Shown here: in pieces, positions 18,600 to 26,392 of the stretch
Layout of the letters: each line of letters opens with the position of its first letter
How positions within the stretch are numbered: position 1 is the stretch's first letter
Assembly: GCF_028330985.1 (NCBI RefSeq)
Contig: NZ_JAQMUE010000091.1
Span: 1 to 40,345 of the forward strand
Direction of reading: 5' to 3'
DNA length: 40,345 bases
Origin: Roseofilum reptotaenium CS-1145
Lineage (GTDB): Bacteria > Cyanobacteriota > Cyanobacteriia > Cyanobacteriales > Desertifilaceae
Program-made: the position numbers and the translations under genes
Notes under the pieces: generated by a model
What the model was told of the DNA's origin: nothing
What the model saw: the letters and a program-made list of their open reading frames with translations, nothing else
Databases searched by the model: none

Positions 18600-18668
18600 C
18601 TAGGCAATAGCTTGCATTACTTAGAGTTTGAGGCTTCAAGCTGTACTTCCTAGACGAGAGAATCGCTA
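18600..18668 (-). repeat. Dispersed extragenic repeat, copy B
   Basis: Reverse-complement partner of 14770-14838. It lies between the dienelactone hydrolase start and the patatin stop. Adjacent bases 18586-18613 form the palindrome-like AGCTATTGTCTAGCGCTAGG...AGCT, so one end of the element can fold. Confidence 0.8.
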
Positions 18669-18716
18669 ACGATCTACTCATTTGCTTGAAAAAGGTTAGT
18701 GAACACCTATAGAGTC

Positions 18717-19871
18717 CTAGTTACCTTTAGAGGACTCATAGGGTGAATGGGTATTGATAAACCCCCTAATTGCGTCCCGAACTGGAACACCTCGCTTATT
18801 CTTATAATAGACTTCACCACACTCAAGATAACATTCGGCCGCTTCAATGAGGTTTAGGCAACTTTCCGGATTGTCGATATCTTCGCTGATTTCTGTATAT
18901 TCATTCTTCTGTTTGAGAATGTATTGATTATAGGGCTTATCCAGCAATGGCCGTAAGCGACCCGGTCGTTTGTCTCCTTGGAAGTGATTATTAAGATCGA
19001 AATCTAAACGGAGAATGTCTCCCCCTACACTATCAACGATTTGTTCGCAGATGACTTCTGAGTTTTGCGATCCAGGATTCAGGAACATATCGGCTAAATG
19101 CCTAGCCCAACCCAGCAATCCCCATGTTTTGATTTCTTCATAGTTGTAGGGACAAGTTGTATCCCCTGTACCAATGGAGAGGACAGCAATATCCTTCAAT
19201 TGTAATCCATTCTGTTTTTCGATTAATAGAGCATGGGCGATCGCGATTAACGTCGGATTATTAGCGGAGACCCCACCATCGATATGAGGCAAGCTTTCTT
19301 CATCGTTATAAGGCAGTTCGTAGGGAGGGAAAAAGGTCGGAGCTGATGCTGAAGCGGTGCAAATCTTCCAGAGATCGATATTGTCGTACCAGGCTCCAGA
19401 GTCACTAGGATTATTGGCAAACCAGGTGGTATTACGAGAATACACATCATAAGCTGGAATCAGAATATAAGGCTTCACGATCTGGCTAATCTTCGGAGAA
19501 CCTAACTCTGGGTGAATTAATTTTTTCTGCAATATTTTTGTCAAGCCTTGCTCGCCCTGTTCGTGGGGATATAACATATTGCTGCCCATAGCTTGACTTA
19601 ATACTCGCCATTTACGCTGTTTGCGAACCGAGTCGAGGAAAATATTCTTTCCGTCTTCGAGGTAGACATCAATCATCTCTTGCGCCTTCATCTGACAAGC
19701 AATTGCGGCAGTGAGAATTGAGCCAGTCGATGTACCTGTAACTAAGTCAAAGTATTCGTGTAGCCCTTGTCCTTTAGTCTCTCTTATTACCGTTTCTACT
19801 TCTTGCAGCAGTCGTGCGGATAACACTCCGCGAATACCACCGCCATCTAAACTTAGAATTTTGAAGGTCAT
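18717..19871 (-). CDS. Patatin-like phospholipase
   Basis: This 384-residue protein has all patatin motifs: the oxyanion loop DGGGIRG (residues 9-15), the nucleophile elbow GTSTG (Ser48) and the catalytic Asp198 in HIDGGVSANNP, plus ASASAPTFFPPY. It is therefore a predicted Ser-Asp dyad acyl hydrolase acting on phospholipids or galactolipids. No signal peptide is present. The start has GGAAG about 10 nt upstream. It is the last gene of a co-directional run (24200 to 18717) with a second lipase-like hydrolase at its head. No CD-NTase gene is adjacent, so a CBASS effector role is not supported. Confidence 0.92.
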   Translation of the reverse strand: MTFKILSLDGGGIRGVLSARLLQEVETVIRETKGQGLHEYFDLVTGTSTGSILTAAIACQMKAQEMIDVYLEDGKNIFLDSVRKQRKWRVLSQAMGSNMLYPHEQGEQGLTKILQKKLIHPELGSPKISQIVKPYILIPAYDVYSRNTTWFANNPSDSGAWYDNIDLWKICTASASAPTFFPPYELPYNDEESLPHIDGGVSANNPTLIAIAHALLIEKQNGLQLKDIAVLSIGTGDTTCPYNYEEIKTWGLLGWARHLADMFLNPGSQNSEVICEQIVDSVGGDILRLDFDLNNHFQGDKRPGRLRPLLDKPYNQYILKQKNEYTEISEDIDNPESCLNLIEAAECYLECGEVYYKNKRGVPVRDAIRGFINTHSPYESSKGN

Positions 19872-19948
19872 GGTTGTCTTCTTCCAATAACAAGTTACTT
19901 AAAGATCCTTGATGTATCCAGTCCTGTATGATTTGAGTGAGAAAATCT

Positions 19949-19983
19949 TCAATCCACATCTAAACATTTTAAATGTGGATTGA
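19949..19983 (-). promoter_or_regulatory. Perfect hairpin in the patatin leader
   Basis: TCAATCCACAT and ATGTGGATTGA form an 11-bp perfect inverted repeat with a 13-nt loop, 78 nt upstream of the patatin ATG. On the minus strand the inner end of the stem carries the ATG (19957-19959) of a short leader frame (MWIEDFLTQIIQDW...) that runs into the patatin gene in another frame. It could be an operator or a translation-controlling hairpin. Confidence 0.5.
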
Positions 19984-20019
19984 CTGTCAGATTAGTTTTT
20001 TAGAGTGCAAAGCGGGGAG

Positions 20020-20151
20020 CTATAGGAGCAAAATGGGGAGTGGGAGGAGGGGACAACTCACAATCTGAACACCCGGAACCGTAAAAAAAGATCCTCCTGG
20101 ATAGTCTCTAGAACAGTCTTCCTTAGTGTCAGCTTGTATTGGAAGTTTCAT
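20020..20151 (-). CDS. 43-residue small ORF with two cysteines
   Basis: On the minus strand an AGGAG lies 7 nt before the ATG at 20151. The product begins MKLPIQADTKEDCSRDYPGG, has a second Cys in IVSCP, and ends in a Pro/Leu-rich run. The strong ribosome site argues for translation. The Pro/Leu tail is encoded by CT-rich sequence resembling extragenic repeats, so the true C-terminus may have been altered. It lies between the patatin gene and the 78-residue ORF and shares the MK-x-P opening with the latter. No family is recognised. Confidence 0.4.
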   Translation of the reverse strand: MKLPIQADTKEDCSRDYPGGSFFTVPGVQIVSCPLLPLPILLL

Positions 20152-20248
20152 TTTGTTCTCCTAATTATTTAGATAATTACACTTCAACTTGTCATTCAAT
20201 GATGGCAGGAAGCTAACAATGATTAGCAAATTGATTGCAATATGTGGT

Positions 20249-20485
20249 CTAGATTAGACCACAGGCAGACAAGCAACGCGCTCTGGAAAATCCAGCAAAA
20301 AGATGACATCCGCAATCAATGGGTTCTGAAAATTGTGCCGGTTCGTTGCAATTGGGTTTAGAACCGCGCGCGAATTTATATTGTTGTCGCAACTTTCCTT
20401 GACTGTCTTTATGAGAGACTAATACTAAGTCAAGATGGAAAATTTCAGCTCGGTTAACCGGTAGAGACTGATGGGGAGTTTTCAT
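20249..20485 (-). CDS. 78-residue Cys-rich small protein of unknown family
   Basis: The start at 20485 is preferred because GCAGGAAAA precedes it; a frame from 20524 would overlap the upstream methyltransferase stop region. The product opens MKTPHQSLPVNRAEIF, has a basic middle (SQGKLRQQYKFARGSK) and a Cys-rich end with Cys in PNCNEP, DCGCHLF, ARCLSACGLI (five cysteines). It is 39 nt downstream of the methyltransferase gene, so probably co-transcribed. Its first 16 residues resemble the N-terminus of the sigma factor at 29263 (MKTPQDLAVNWAEKF). The leader-plus-Cys-core layout is compatible with a modified peptide precursor, but no maturase family other than the methyltransferase is nearby. 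Confidence 0.5.
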   Translation of the reverse strand: MKTPHQSLPVNRAEIFHLDLVLVSHKDSQGKLRQQYKFARGSKPNCNEPAQFSEPIDCGCHLFAGFSRARCLSACGLI

Positions 20486-20524
20486 GTGATTTTCCTGCAA
20501 TAAATTTCTAACCTGAGTTCGCAT

Positions 20525-21382
20525 TCAGTAGCGTTTGAGCAACACAAAACTAGACATCTGTCGCCAAGTTTCCCAATCTTCTGGCGTTTGTAATTGGGCG
20601 AGTAAGGATGGGGGGAGGATTTCTCGGTGCAAGTGCTGCCCTTCTTCCAGAAGCGATCGCGATTCCACAGCTCTCCAACCATATGGCTCGAAGAACTCCG
20701 TGCCTGCTGCTGGTGCAAATTGCAACGTGGCTTGGCTCGAATCCGCAGCACCATTTATGCTGTTTTGGAAATAGCGCAACGCATGGGGCGAGGCTAAATC
20801 TGTTAGCCACCACTCAAAGGGAGACTGAGCATAAAGGTCGGTTGCCAGTGCTGCTACTTGCTCTGGAGTCAGATAAATCAGTAATCCTTCGGTTAGTACT
20901 AGTGCCTGTTTTGCGACCAGACCAACCGCTCGGAAGAATCTCTGCCGACTGACTGCGTCCGTCACATCCAAAGCAATGGACTCGAGTAAACATCTCGGTT
21001 GTATTGCAGCCAATTTTTTGACTTTGTAATTGAGGATAGCTGGCTCATCACAGTCGCTCCAAGACAGAGTAGCGGACAAAGGCAGCCGATAAGGTCTGGT
21101 ATCGAGTCCTGCACCCAGGTTCAGTAAGGTATCGACCTTTCCGGCTGCGATTATTTGTAGAATCAACTCATCCATGACAGCAGTACGGACAGCACAGCCC
21201 GATGCTCCTGTTGTTCCTCCGGGCATTGCCTGGACTAGGGTTTGACCTCGCTCCCCAGCTAAAATTTGGGCGTAGGGATCTTGGAAGAGGGCATCTGGGC
21301 GATCGCTTTCCAGAGCACGATAGGCAGCAGTCAACAAGGCCGTATCGGACAGAGATGCAACAGGTAAAGAAGTCAGAGTCAT
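20525..21382 (-). CDS. PPM1/LCMT-family SAM-dependent methyltransferase
   Basis: The start at 21382 (MTLTSLPVASLSDTALLTAAYRA) fits relatives; the frame extends 26 codons further upstream without homology. The 285-residue protein has the leucine-carboxyl-methyltransferase-like layout: an early TA.YRA..S..PDALF.DP region, the SAM loop NLGAGLDTRPYRL, DCDEP, and EGLLIYLTPEQV. Characterised members methylate carboxyl groups (C-terminal Leu of PP2A) or polyketide/osmolyte intermediates; many bacterial members are uncharacterised. The two small ORFs immediately downstream are candidate substrates by position only. Confidence 0.85.
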   Translation of the reverse strand: MTLTSLPVASLSDTALLTAAYRALESDRPDALFQDPYAQILAGERGQTLVQAMPGGTTGASGCAVRTAVMDELILQIIAAGKVDTLLNLGAGLDTRPYRLPLSATLSWSDCDEPAILNYKVKKLAAIQPRCLLESIALDVTDAVSRQRFFRAVGLVAKQALVLTEGLLIYLTPEQVAALATDLYAQSPFEWWLTDLASPHALRYFQNSINGAADSSQATLQFAPAAGTEFFEPYGWRAVESRSLLEEGQHLHREILPPSLLAQLQTPEDWETWRQMSSFVLLKRY

Positions 21383-21533
21383 CGTGTTGTGAAAGTAATG
21401 GCAGTTCTGGGGCAGTTTGAGGAATGCTCGATGGTTGCTAGCAAAACAACCACCGAGCAAGGGAGCGCGATCGGATGAGGGTTGACTAGTAATCCAGGCT
21501 AATCTGCTTCAACGCTAGATTAGAGTTGGGAAA

Positions 21534-22040
21534 TTAGAAGTCTCTTAAGTAATCACCAATAAAAGCCTTACCAATTTCCATACCTTGTTCTACCAACATA
21601 CCCCACGCTTTAGCTTCAGAAGTAGTTTCTCCTGCTGCTGCTGAGATTGCTGAAATTTTCCGTCCAATGTTAGAAAAAGCAGTGGTTTCAATAAAACGAT
21701 GTTGATATGGCTTATTAGATTTGTCATGGTAAACCAAAAAGCGCAATGTTTTTTCGTTGTTCTGCCCATATTGAAAGCCATCATCAACTTGAATTTTATA
21801 TCCACCCTTAACGAGGGGATTTTTGGATTCATTAGGCTCGCATTTTTCAAAGAATGCATCTGCTTCACTCGCTGACACAAATAAGCTCCCACTTGCTTTT
21901 TTGCCGTTAACTGAGTAGAGCAGAGGGATATATGGCTGTTCCCGATTTCCTAAATCTTGTTGCCATTTAATATTCACGTTTTCTGGCTCTTGGGGAGGAT
22001 TGAATTTAATCCAATCACCTTTTTCAACAAGTTCTGCCAT
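21534..22040 (-). CDS. Uncharacterised 168-residue protein
   Basis: The start is placed at the ATG at 22040 behind GAGGACAAATTG. The product is soluble and beta-rich in the first two thirds (DWIKFNPPQEPENVNIKW, LLYSVNGKKASGSLFV), with a Gly/Ala-rich helical end (SAISAAAGETTSEAKAWG...IGDYLRDF). There is no signal peptide or TM helix. I recognise no family. It sits between the methyltransferase and the four-repeat protein, with 150-200 nt gaps on both sides, so it may have its own promoter. The C-terminal helix could be amphipathic. Confidence 0.7.
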   Translation of the reverse strand: MAELVEKGDWIKFNPPQEPENVNIKWQQDLGNREQPYIPLLYSVNGKKASGSLFVSASEADAFFEKCEPNESKNPLVKGGYKIQVDDGFQYGQNNEKTLRFLVYHDKSNKPYQHRFIETTAFSNIGRKISAISAAAGETTSEAKAWGMLVEQGMEIGKAFIGDYLRDF

Positions 22041-22171
22041 CAATTTGTCCTCAAATATAAGTATTTCAGAAGAGAGATAATGTTAATTAATCATTGTCTC
22101 TCTTCTATATCTAAGACGAATTTACTATTCTATTTTTTATTTTTTAGATTTATAGATTTTTCTATTAAAAG

Positions 22172-22192
22172 AAAAAAAAGGGCGATCGCCCC
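22172..22192 (-). terminator. HIP1-based terminator of the four-repeat gene
   Basis: On the minus strand the palindrome GGGCGATCGCCC, a HIP1 core with flanking G/C, is directly followed by eight T. It lies 48 nt past the stop at 22240. Confidence 0.7.
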
Positions 22193-22239
22193 TATTGCCC
22201 CCTATACTATTGGTGAAGAGAAAAGGAATTTTCTTAGTC

Positions 22240-22905
22240 TTATAGAGCTTGCAAATAAAAATGGTACTGACTGCCATCATGTAAGAGTTCCATGTTGGCA
22301 AAATCGCTATTGGGTGGAGTATCTTCCAAAGTTAATTCCTTATACGAGCCACCATAGCCATACTCGTATTTGCTACCATTCCAGGCCCCTTGATAGAATG
22401 CGCTATTACTTCCCAGCTTAAATGCATAGATTCGATAAGTGTCGCCATCATTTAACATGGACCATCGAGACCAGTCAGTATCATGGGGAAATCCCGATAC
22501 TGGATGGGCGGCAGCATAAGCATAGGCCTTTCCATCCCAAATAAACTCATACAGTTTAGTCGGGTTGCCCAGTTGTCGGAAGTAGAGGCGGTAATTGTTT
22601 TCTCCATACAGCATTGAGAAGCTATTGGTATCTGCATCTTCCGGAATGTTGGTTATGGTTAACTCGGGTTCTGAATCATGACCGTATTCATATTCGCGAC
22701 CAGTCCATCCAAATTGATAGAGTTTATCCTGGCTACTCCCTTGGAAACAGTACAGTCGATAGGTGTCTCCATCATGGAGCATTGCCCAACGTCGCAAATT
22801 AGCATCCTCAGGTACTTTGGTAATGGATAAGTTTGCACTATCATCCTGTAAAAACTTATAGGAAGTAGTGCCAGAAACATAGACAGCTTGGTTAATAGAA
22901 GTCAT
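22240..22905 (-). CDS. Protein of four approximately 55-residue repeats (lectin/propeller-like), function unknown
   Basis: This 221-residue protein without signal peptide is built of four repeats. Each carries an MLHDGDTYRLY-type core: residues about 41-52, 97-108, 149-160 and 207-217. Each of the first three is followed by a KLYQFGWTGREYEYG-type strand and then a linker like ITNIPEDA. The regular aromatic and Gly-Asp spacing suggests a beta-trefoil or beta-propeller carbohydrate- or protein-binding fold. I do not recognise a characterised family. It lies next to the GHSRG hydrolase gene, and a targeting or binding role for that enzyme is inference. AAGGAAAG precedes the ATG. Confidence 0.8.
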   Translation of the reverse strand: MTSINQAVYVSGTTSYKFLQDDSANLSITKVPEDANLRRWAMLHDGDTYRLYCFQGSSQDKLYQFGWTGREYEYGHDSEPELTITNIPEDADTNSFSMLYGENNYRLYFRQLGNPTKLYEFIWDGKAYAYAAAHPVSGFPHDTDWSRWSMLNDGDTYRIYAFKLGSNSAFYQGAWNGSKYEYGYGGSYKELTLEDTPPNSDFANMELLHDGSQYHFYLQAL

Positions 22906-23020
22906 GAATACTTTCCTTGCTTCTTTGTGATTGTGTTCTGTCTAACTAACGTTTTCCAGAGGTTGATTCTGAATTTCATGATTTATCACAAGACCAATTG
23001 AGGTAAGTTTAAAATCACAA

Positions 23021-23048
23021 AAAGAGCGATCGCACTCTCTTTTTTTTC
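23021..23048 (-). terminator. HIP1-centred terminator-like hairpin after the GHSRG hydrolase gene
   Basis: AGAGCGATCGCACTCT is a near-palindrome around GCGATCGC with T-rich sequence on both sides (CTTTTT on the minus strand, a run of T on the plus strand). It may terminate in both directions. It lies about 85 nt past the stop of the hydrolase gene; a second HIP1 site follows at 23058. Confidence 0.5.
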
Positions 23049-23132
23049 GTGAGATGTGCGATCGCCTGCTGTTTTTAGCATGAGATAGGCAATTATCCTT
23101 AAAGCCCAATTAAGTTTATAACTTTAAGTTAC

Positions 23133-24200
23133 CTACCTGTTGTAGAATACATATCTTCGTGCATATTTAAAGTCTGGATCTATTGGGTTATCCTTTACAA
23201 GGTCTGCTAAAGGAGTTCCGGTATATTTCTTTAACCATGAAAATATTTTACCCAATTTATAAGAGCTTAATTCAGTTCGTTCAACTAATTTTTTTAACTT
23301 TGGGTCATTCGGATTTTCTTTCAATGTTTTTAACATCGAGTTTTCTGTATCCCTCAAGGTTTTATAGTATCCTTCGCGCTCGATACGCGTAACATCTGTC
23401 TTGAGGATTTGTTTCATTAGCCCTCGCGGCGTACACTCTCTATAGATTTCTGTAATTTCGTCTGCAGCACATACCATTGATGAGTGGCGAAATCCAGCTA
23501 TATATAGCTCGGCAGAACCCTTATTTTGTAAGATAGAGTCTTTATTGGTTTCAATCCACTGCTCCCATCGGGAGTCTAAGCGAAACTGTTCTCTAACATC
23601 AAAACGGGCTGTGTAAACTGTTACTGTAAATACAGATTTACCTCCAAAAAGTTTGTCCTGAATTTGCTGAATAACCCGATCTACACTCCAATTTGCAGGT
23701 AGACCCATCATGTCATTGGTATCGTCCTTTTCTTCTTGTCTGCCTTGTACGGGATCGACAGCTATGATATGAATGTTTGATACACAAGCCCATAATTGAG
23801 TATAATTGTCGGACTCTGCTGCTGCTAATAACGTAGTTAAAAAACCAATTATTCCAACAGCAGCGCCTCGGCTGTGTCCGCCAATTGTCAGTTCAACTTT
23901 GTCTTGGTCTTTCATTATTTCCAAGACCTTGAATATAGTGAGAGAACCTATCAGATGCTCCTCTTCTTGATAGCCTTTTATCATAGCAGTCGTACTGAGT
24001 CTGGTTTTCCTCCAGGGATTTATGCTTTCAAAAAAACCGCTCTCATCGTTTAGTTCTAGTACATCATTTTTCATTTCATCGGTGCCAACTCCAGATATAA
24101 AAAATGATGTACTATAGCCATCAATAGTATCTCCAAATTCTTTTTTTTGCTCGCTTTCTTTTGTTCCTGTACCACAGAACCATACCAAGATCCTTTCCAT
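23133..24200 (-). CDS. Alpha/beta-hydrolase with GHSRG elbow (DUF2235/Tle1-like predicted lipase)
   Basis: This 355-residue protein begins ERILVWFCGTGT. That opening strand resembles the FFDGTGN start of DUF2235/Tle1 phospholipase effectors. It has a nucleophile elbow GGHSRGAAVG with Ser110. A strand ending in IHIIAVDPVQG gives a candidate catalytic Asp, and FRHSSMV a candidate His. The C-terminal 100 residues are charged and helical. There is no signal peptide. Tle1-type enzymes are type VI secretion phospholipase effectors; no secretion genes are in this window, so the effector role is inference. It shares strand and neighbourhood with a patatin gene. GAGG lies 11 nt before the ATG. Confidence 0.7.
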   Translation of the reverse strand: MERILVWFCGTGTKESEQKKEFGDTIDGYSTSFFISGVGTDEMKNDVLELNDESGFFESINPWRKTRLSTTAMIKGYQEEEHLIGSLTIFKVLEIMKDQDKVELTIGGHSRGAAVGIIGFLTTLLAAAESDNYTQLWACVSNIHIIAVDPVQGRQEEKDDTNDMMGLPANWSVDRVIQQIQDKLFGGKSVFTVTVYTARFDVREQFRLDSRWEQWIETNKDSILQNKGSAELYIAGFRHSSMVCAADEITEIYRECTPRGLMKQILKTDVTRIEREGYYKTLRDTENSMLKTLKENPNDPKLKKLVERTELSSYKLGKIFSWLKKYTGTPLADLVKDNPIDPDFKYARRYVFYNR

Positions 24201-24343
24201 TTTAACTTTTACCTCTACGATTAAAATTGTTGGTAATAGTAGAGAAGGGAAAATAATTGATTGCTTTCGCTTCTCTGCTATTAAAACGATTCTCAGGTTA
24301 GATCTTTGAATTTTTGCATTTAGGGATTGGATTACTCTATTGA

Positions 24344-25039
24344 CTAGTGAAGTTCGTCCTGTCGCTGCAGCACTCGAACATCATAAGGAGCAAGTTCGAT
24401 GAGTTGGTTTAACTGCGAGCGTGCTTCCCCGACATTACCCAAAGCTATCAGGGCATCGTAACGCTCGATCGCCGCCACAATATCGTCAGGATAGCGTGCC
24501 AAAATGCGCTCATAGGCTTGCAGAGCCACCTCAGCAAGGTTTCTCTCCATCTGCACTCGCCCCAGTGCCAGCCAGTGAGACGGGTTTTCCGGCTCCAAAG
24601 CAGCGGCTGATTCAAAGAACCTCACCGCCTCCTCCAGATCCTGATTACACACCGCAATCAATCCGCGAATATGCCCTTGCGTCGGTTTATCGCGAACATG
24701 GGATAATCCCTGCTCGTAAACCCTTGCCGCCTCTACAGGTTGTGCCATCAACTGCAAGATTTTCCCCAACCTCAAATACACCTCAACCACTTGAGGTTGT
24801 CGCTCAATAACCCGTCGATATTGCTCAATTGCCTGCTGCCAACTTCCCGTTTCATAGAGCAAATTAGCTAATTTTAATCGCTTTTTCCATCCTGATGGAT
24901 ATTTCTCAATATACTGACTTAACGTCTTCAGTTTCTGGTTAATTCGGATGGGCTTTTTCTCCAAAACTAAATAAACTGGAGTCTCCATTCCCGAAGGCTG
25001 AGAAATTACAGCGACAGATGAGACACTTTGACGAGGCAT
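24344..25039 (-). CDS. TPR protein paired with a sigma factor
   Basis: This 231-residue protein has an N-terminal stretch of about 45 residues (with TPVYLVLEKKPIRINQ) followed by at least five TPR helix pairs to the end, e.g. WQQAIEQYRRVIERQPQVVE, AARVYEQGLSHV, AVRFFESAAALEPENPSHW, ALQAYERILARYPDD and ARSQLNQLIELAPYD. TPR arrays are protein-interaction scaffolds. Its start overlaps the sigma factor gene by 34 bp in another frame, so the two are translated together. A regulatory partnership with the sigma factor is a reasonable inference; no anti-sigma motif is visible. Confidence 0.85.
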   Translation of the reverse strand: MPRQSVSSVAVISQPSGMETPVYLVLEKKPIRINQKLKTLSQYIEKYPSGWKKRLKLANLLYETGSWQQAIEQYRRVIERQPQVVEVYLRLGKILQLMAQPVEAARVYEQGLSHVRDKPTQGHIRGLIAVCNQDLEEAVRFFESAAALEPENPSHWLALGRVQMERNLAEVALQAYERILARYPDDIVAAIERYDALIALGNVGEARSQLNQLIELAPYDVRVLQRQDELH

Positions 25040-25815
25040 GTGGCAGTAAGATGATAACTAATGGGTGGATTAATAGACCTGATATTGTTTGCACTCGGAG
25101 CATCAGACAAACTACATTTATCGACCGAAGTCTGATGATTTACCCCATCTCTAGAAGAATGCAACACAGAATACTTTTGCCCAGATAAATAGTGCTTTAA
25201 ACGTTTCCTAAGACACTCCTTAGCCTCCTGAATTCGTTTGTACGCATTATCCTGAGAAATCCCCAAATCTTGAGCAATATCAGCACAGGAAACCTGGTGG
25301 TAGTAACGCAAAATAAAAAGCTGGCGTAGTCGCTCAGGAAGCATATTGATTGCCTGAACAATTGACCGGGATAGCTCTTCAGAGAGCAGGGTAGATTCTG
25401 GAGAAGTATAACTGATGAGAAGAGAGTCCAGAGAAATTGTTGCGATCTCATCAATATTCTCCACACCTATTGCTCTACGACGAGCTTGTCGATACTTGTC
25501 TATACAAAGATTATGAGTTAAGCGAGTTAACCAAGCCTGGAGATTCGTAATTTTATGGGCGTAATCGGGCAATGTCTTTCTCGCTTTGAGCATCGCTAAA
25601 CTGAGCGCATCTTCTGCTTCATGACGATCATTGTTTAGCCAACGCAGACAGTGAAAATAAAGATACTCTTGATGACTTTGCCAGAGCGGCCAAAAGGCAT
25701 TCATATCGCCTTCAGAAAGATTCTGTAACAGCTTTTCTTCTTCTACACTATCCAGAACCTTATTTCCACTTCTAGACCCAGAAAATGTGTTGGAAATTAG
25801 TCTTTTTCTCTGCAT
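25006..25815 (-). CDS. ECF-like sigma-70 family factor (copy 1)
   Basis: This 269-residue factor has region 2 at about 45-115 (FWPLWQSHQEYLYFHCLRW, EAEDALSLAMLKA, LQAWLTRLTHNLCIDKYRQ) and region 4 at about 155-205 (LPERLRQLFILRYYHQVSCADIAQDLGIS, NAYKRIQEAKECLRKRL), with no region 3. A C-terminal extension of about 55 residues ends in hydrophobic sequence overlapping the TPR gene. No ribosome site is evident before the ATG at 25815. The IS630-type HTH gene ends 2 nt upstream, so translation may depend on coupling to it. It is a paralogue of the factor at 29263 and is the likely regulator of the minus-strand genes downstream. Confidence 0.9.
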   Translation of the reverse strand: MQRKRLISNTFSGSRSGNKVLDSVEEEKLLQNLSEGDMNAFWPLWQSHQEYLYFHCLRWLNNDRHEAEDALSLAMLKARKTLPDYAHKITNLQAWLTRLTHNLCIDKYRQARRRAIGVENIDEIATISLDSLLISYTSPESTLLSEELSRSIVQAINMLPERLRQLFILRYYHQVSCADIAQDLGISQDNAYKRIQEAKECLRKRLKHYLSGQKYSVLHSSRDGVNHQTSVDKCSLSDAPSANNIRSINPPISYHLTATCLVKVSHLSL

Positions 25816-25817
25816 TA

Positions 25818-26267
25818 CTATAAACCAATTTCGAGTTGAACTGCATGATTTTTTTTGCTTGACGATTGCGTTTTAAACTCTTTTCGTCGTCGCTTTGCTG
25901 CTGTAATACGCAATCTTTGGCGACGAGATAACCCCAATTTTTGTAAACAGCGGCACATAGCGGTAGGACTCACCCCATTTCCTGTAGTCTGTGTAAATAA
26001 TTCGCATAGCTCGACCAAGGTAGCATCTTGATGTTTTGCAACTAGATCTTTCACTTGTTCTTGAGCCTCAGCATTGCTGAGATAACTGAATTGGGGTTTT
26101 CCTCTGGGTTTGGGATCTACATTTCCTTCTGTTTTTTGTTGCTTGACCAATTTTTGAACGAGACTTCTACTAACGGAAAATCTGGCAGCAACTTCTCTAA
26201 TTGAGCTTTTTTCTACCAAGTGAGCTTTGACAATTTTTTCTCGTAGATCCACTGAATAAGCTTTCAT
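25818..26267 (-). CDS. IS630-type transposase helix-turn-helix half, catalytic half absent
   Basis: This 149-residue protein opens MKAYSVDLREKIVKAHL, the classic IS630/Tc1 N-terminus. Two HTH units follow (SIREVAARFSVSRSLVQKLVKQ and VSPTAMCRCLQKLGLSR) with a basic linker (DPKPRGKPQ). The following DDE domain expected in IS630 is not present in any frame; the sigma factor starts 2 nt after the stop. It is either a truncated insertion sequence or a domesticated DNA-binding protein now in operon with the sigma gene. I found no clear inverted repeats bounding it. The upstream gap to 26392 contains only AT-rich sequence. Confidence 0.8.
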   Translation of the reverse strand: MKAYSVDLREKIVKAHLVEKSSIREVAARFSVSRSLVQKLVKQQKTEGNVDPKPRGKPQFSYLSNAEAQEQVKDLVAKHQDATLVELCELFTQTTGNGVSPTAMCRCLQKLGLSRRQRLRITAAKRRRKEFKTQSSSKKNHAVQLEIGL

Positions 26268-26392
26268 TGGTGATAAATTTTAATTCGGTTTTGTTGTTGT
26301 ATTATACTGGGCATTGTACATCACAACAATAAATGTGACAGTCTAGAATCAAACAAGACTGGACTTGATCTCCAGTCTTCTGCACTCAATTT

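Noticed and set aside
18717-19871. Patatin as a CBASS (CapV-type) antiphage effector
   Set aside because: No CD-NTase or Cap ancillary gene lies next to it; neighbours are small ORFs and a methyltransferase.
20535-20952. Several overlapping open frames on both strands inside the methyltransferase gene
   Set aside because: Shadow frames of a GC-richer coding region; none has a ribosome site or recognisable motif, while the methyltransferase frame carries clear SAM motifs.
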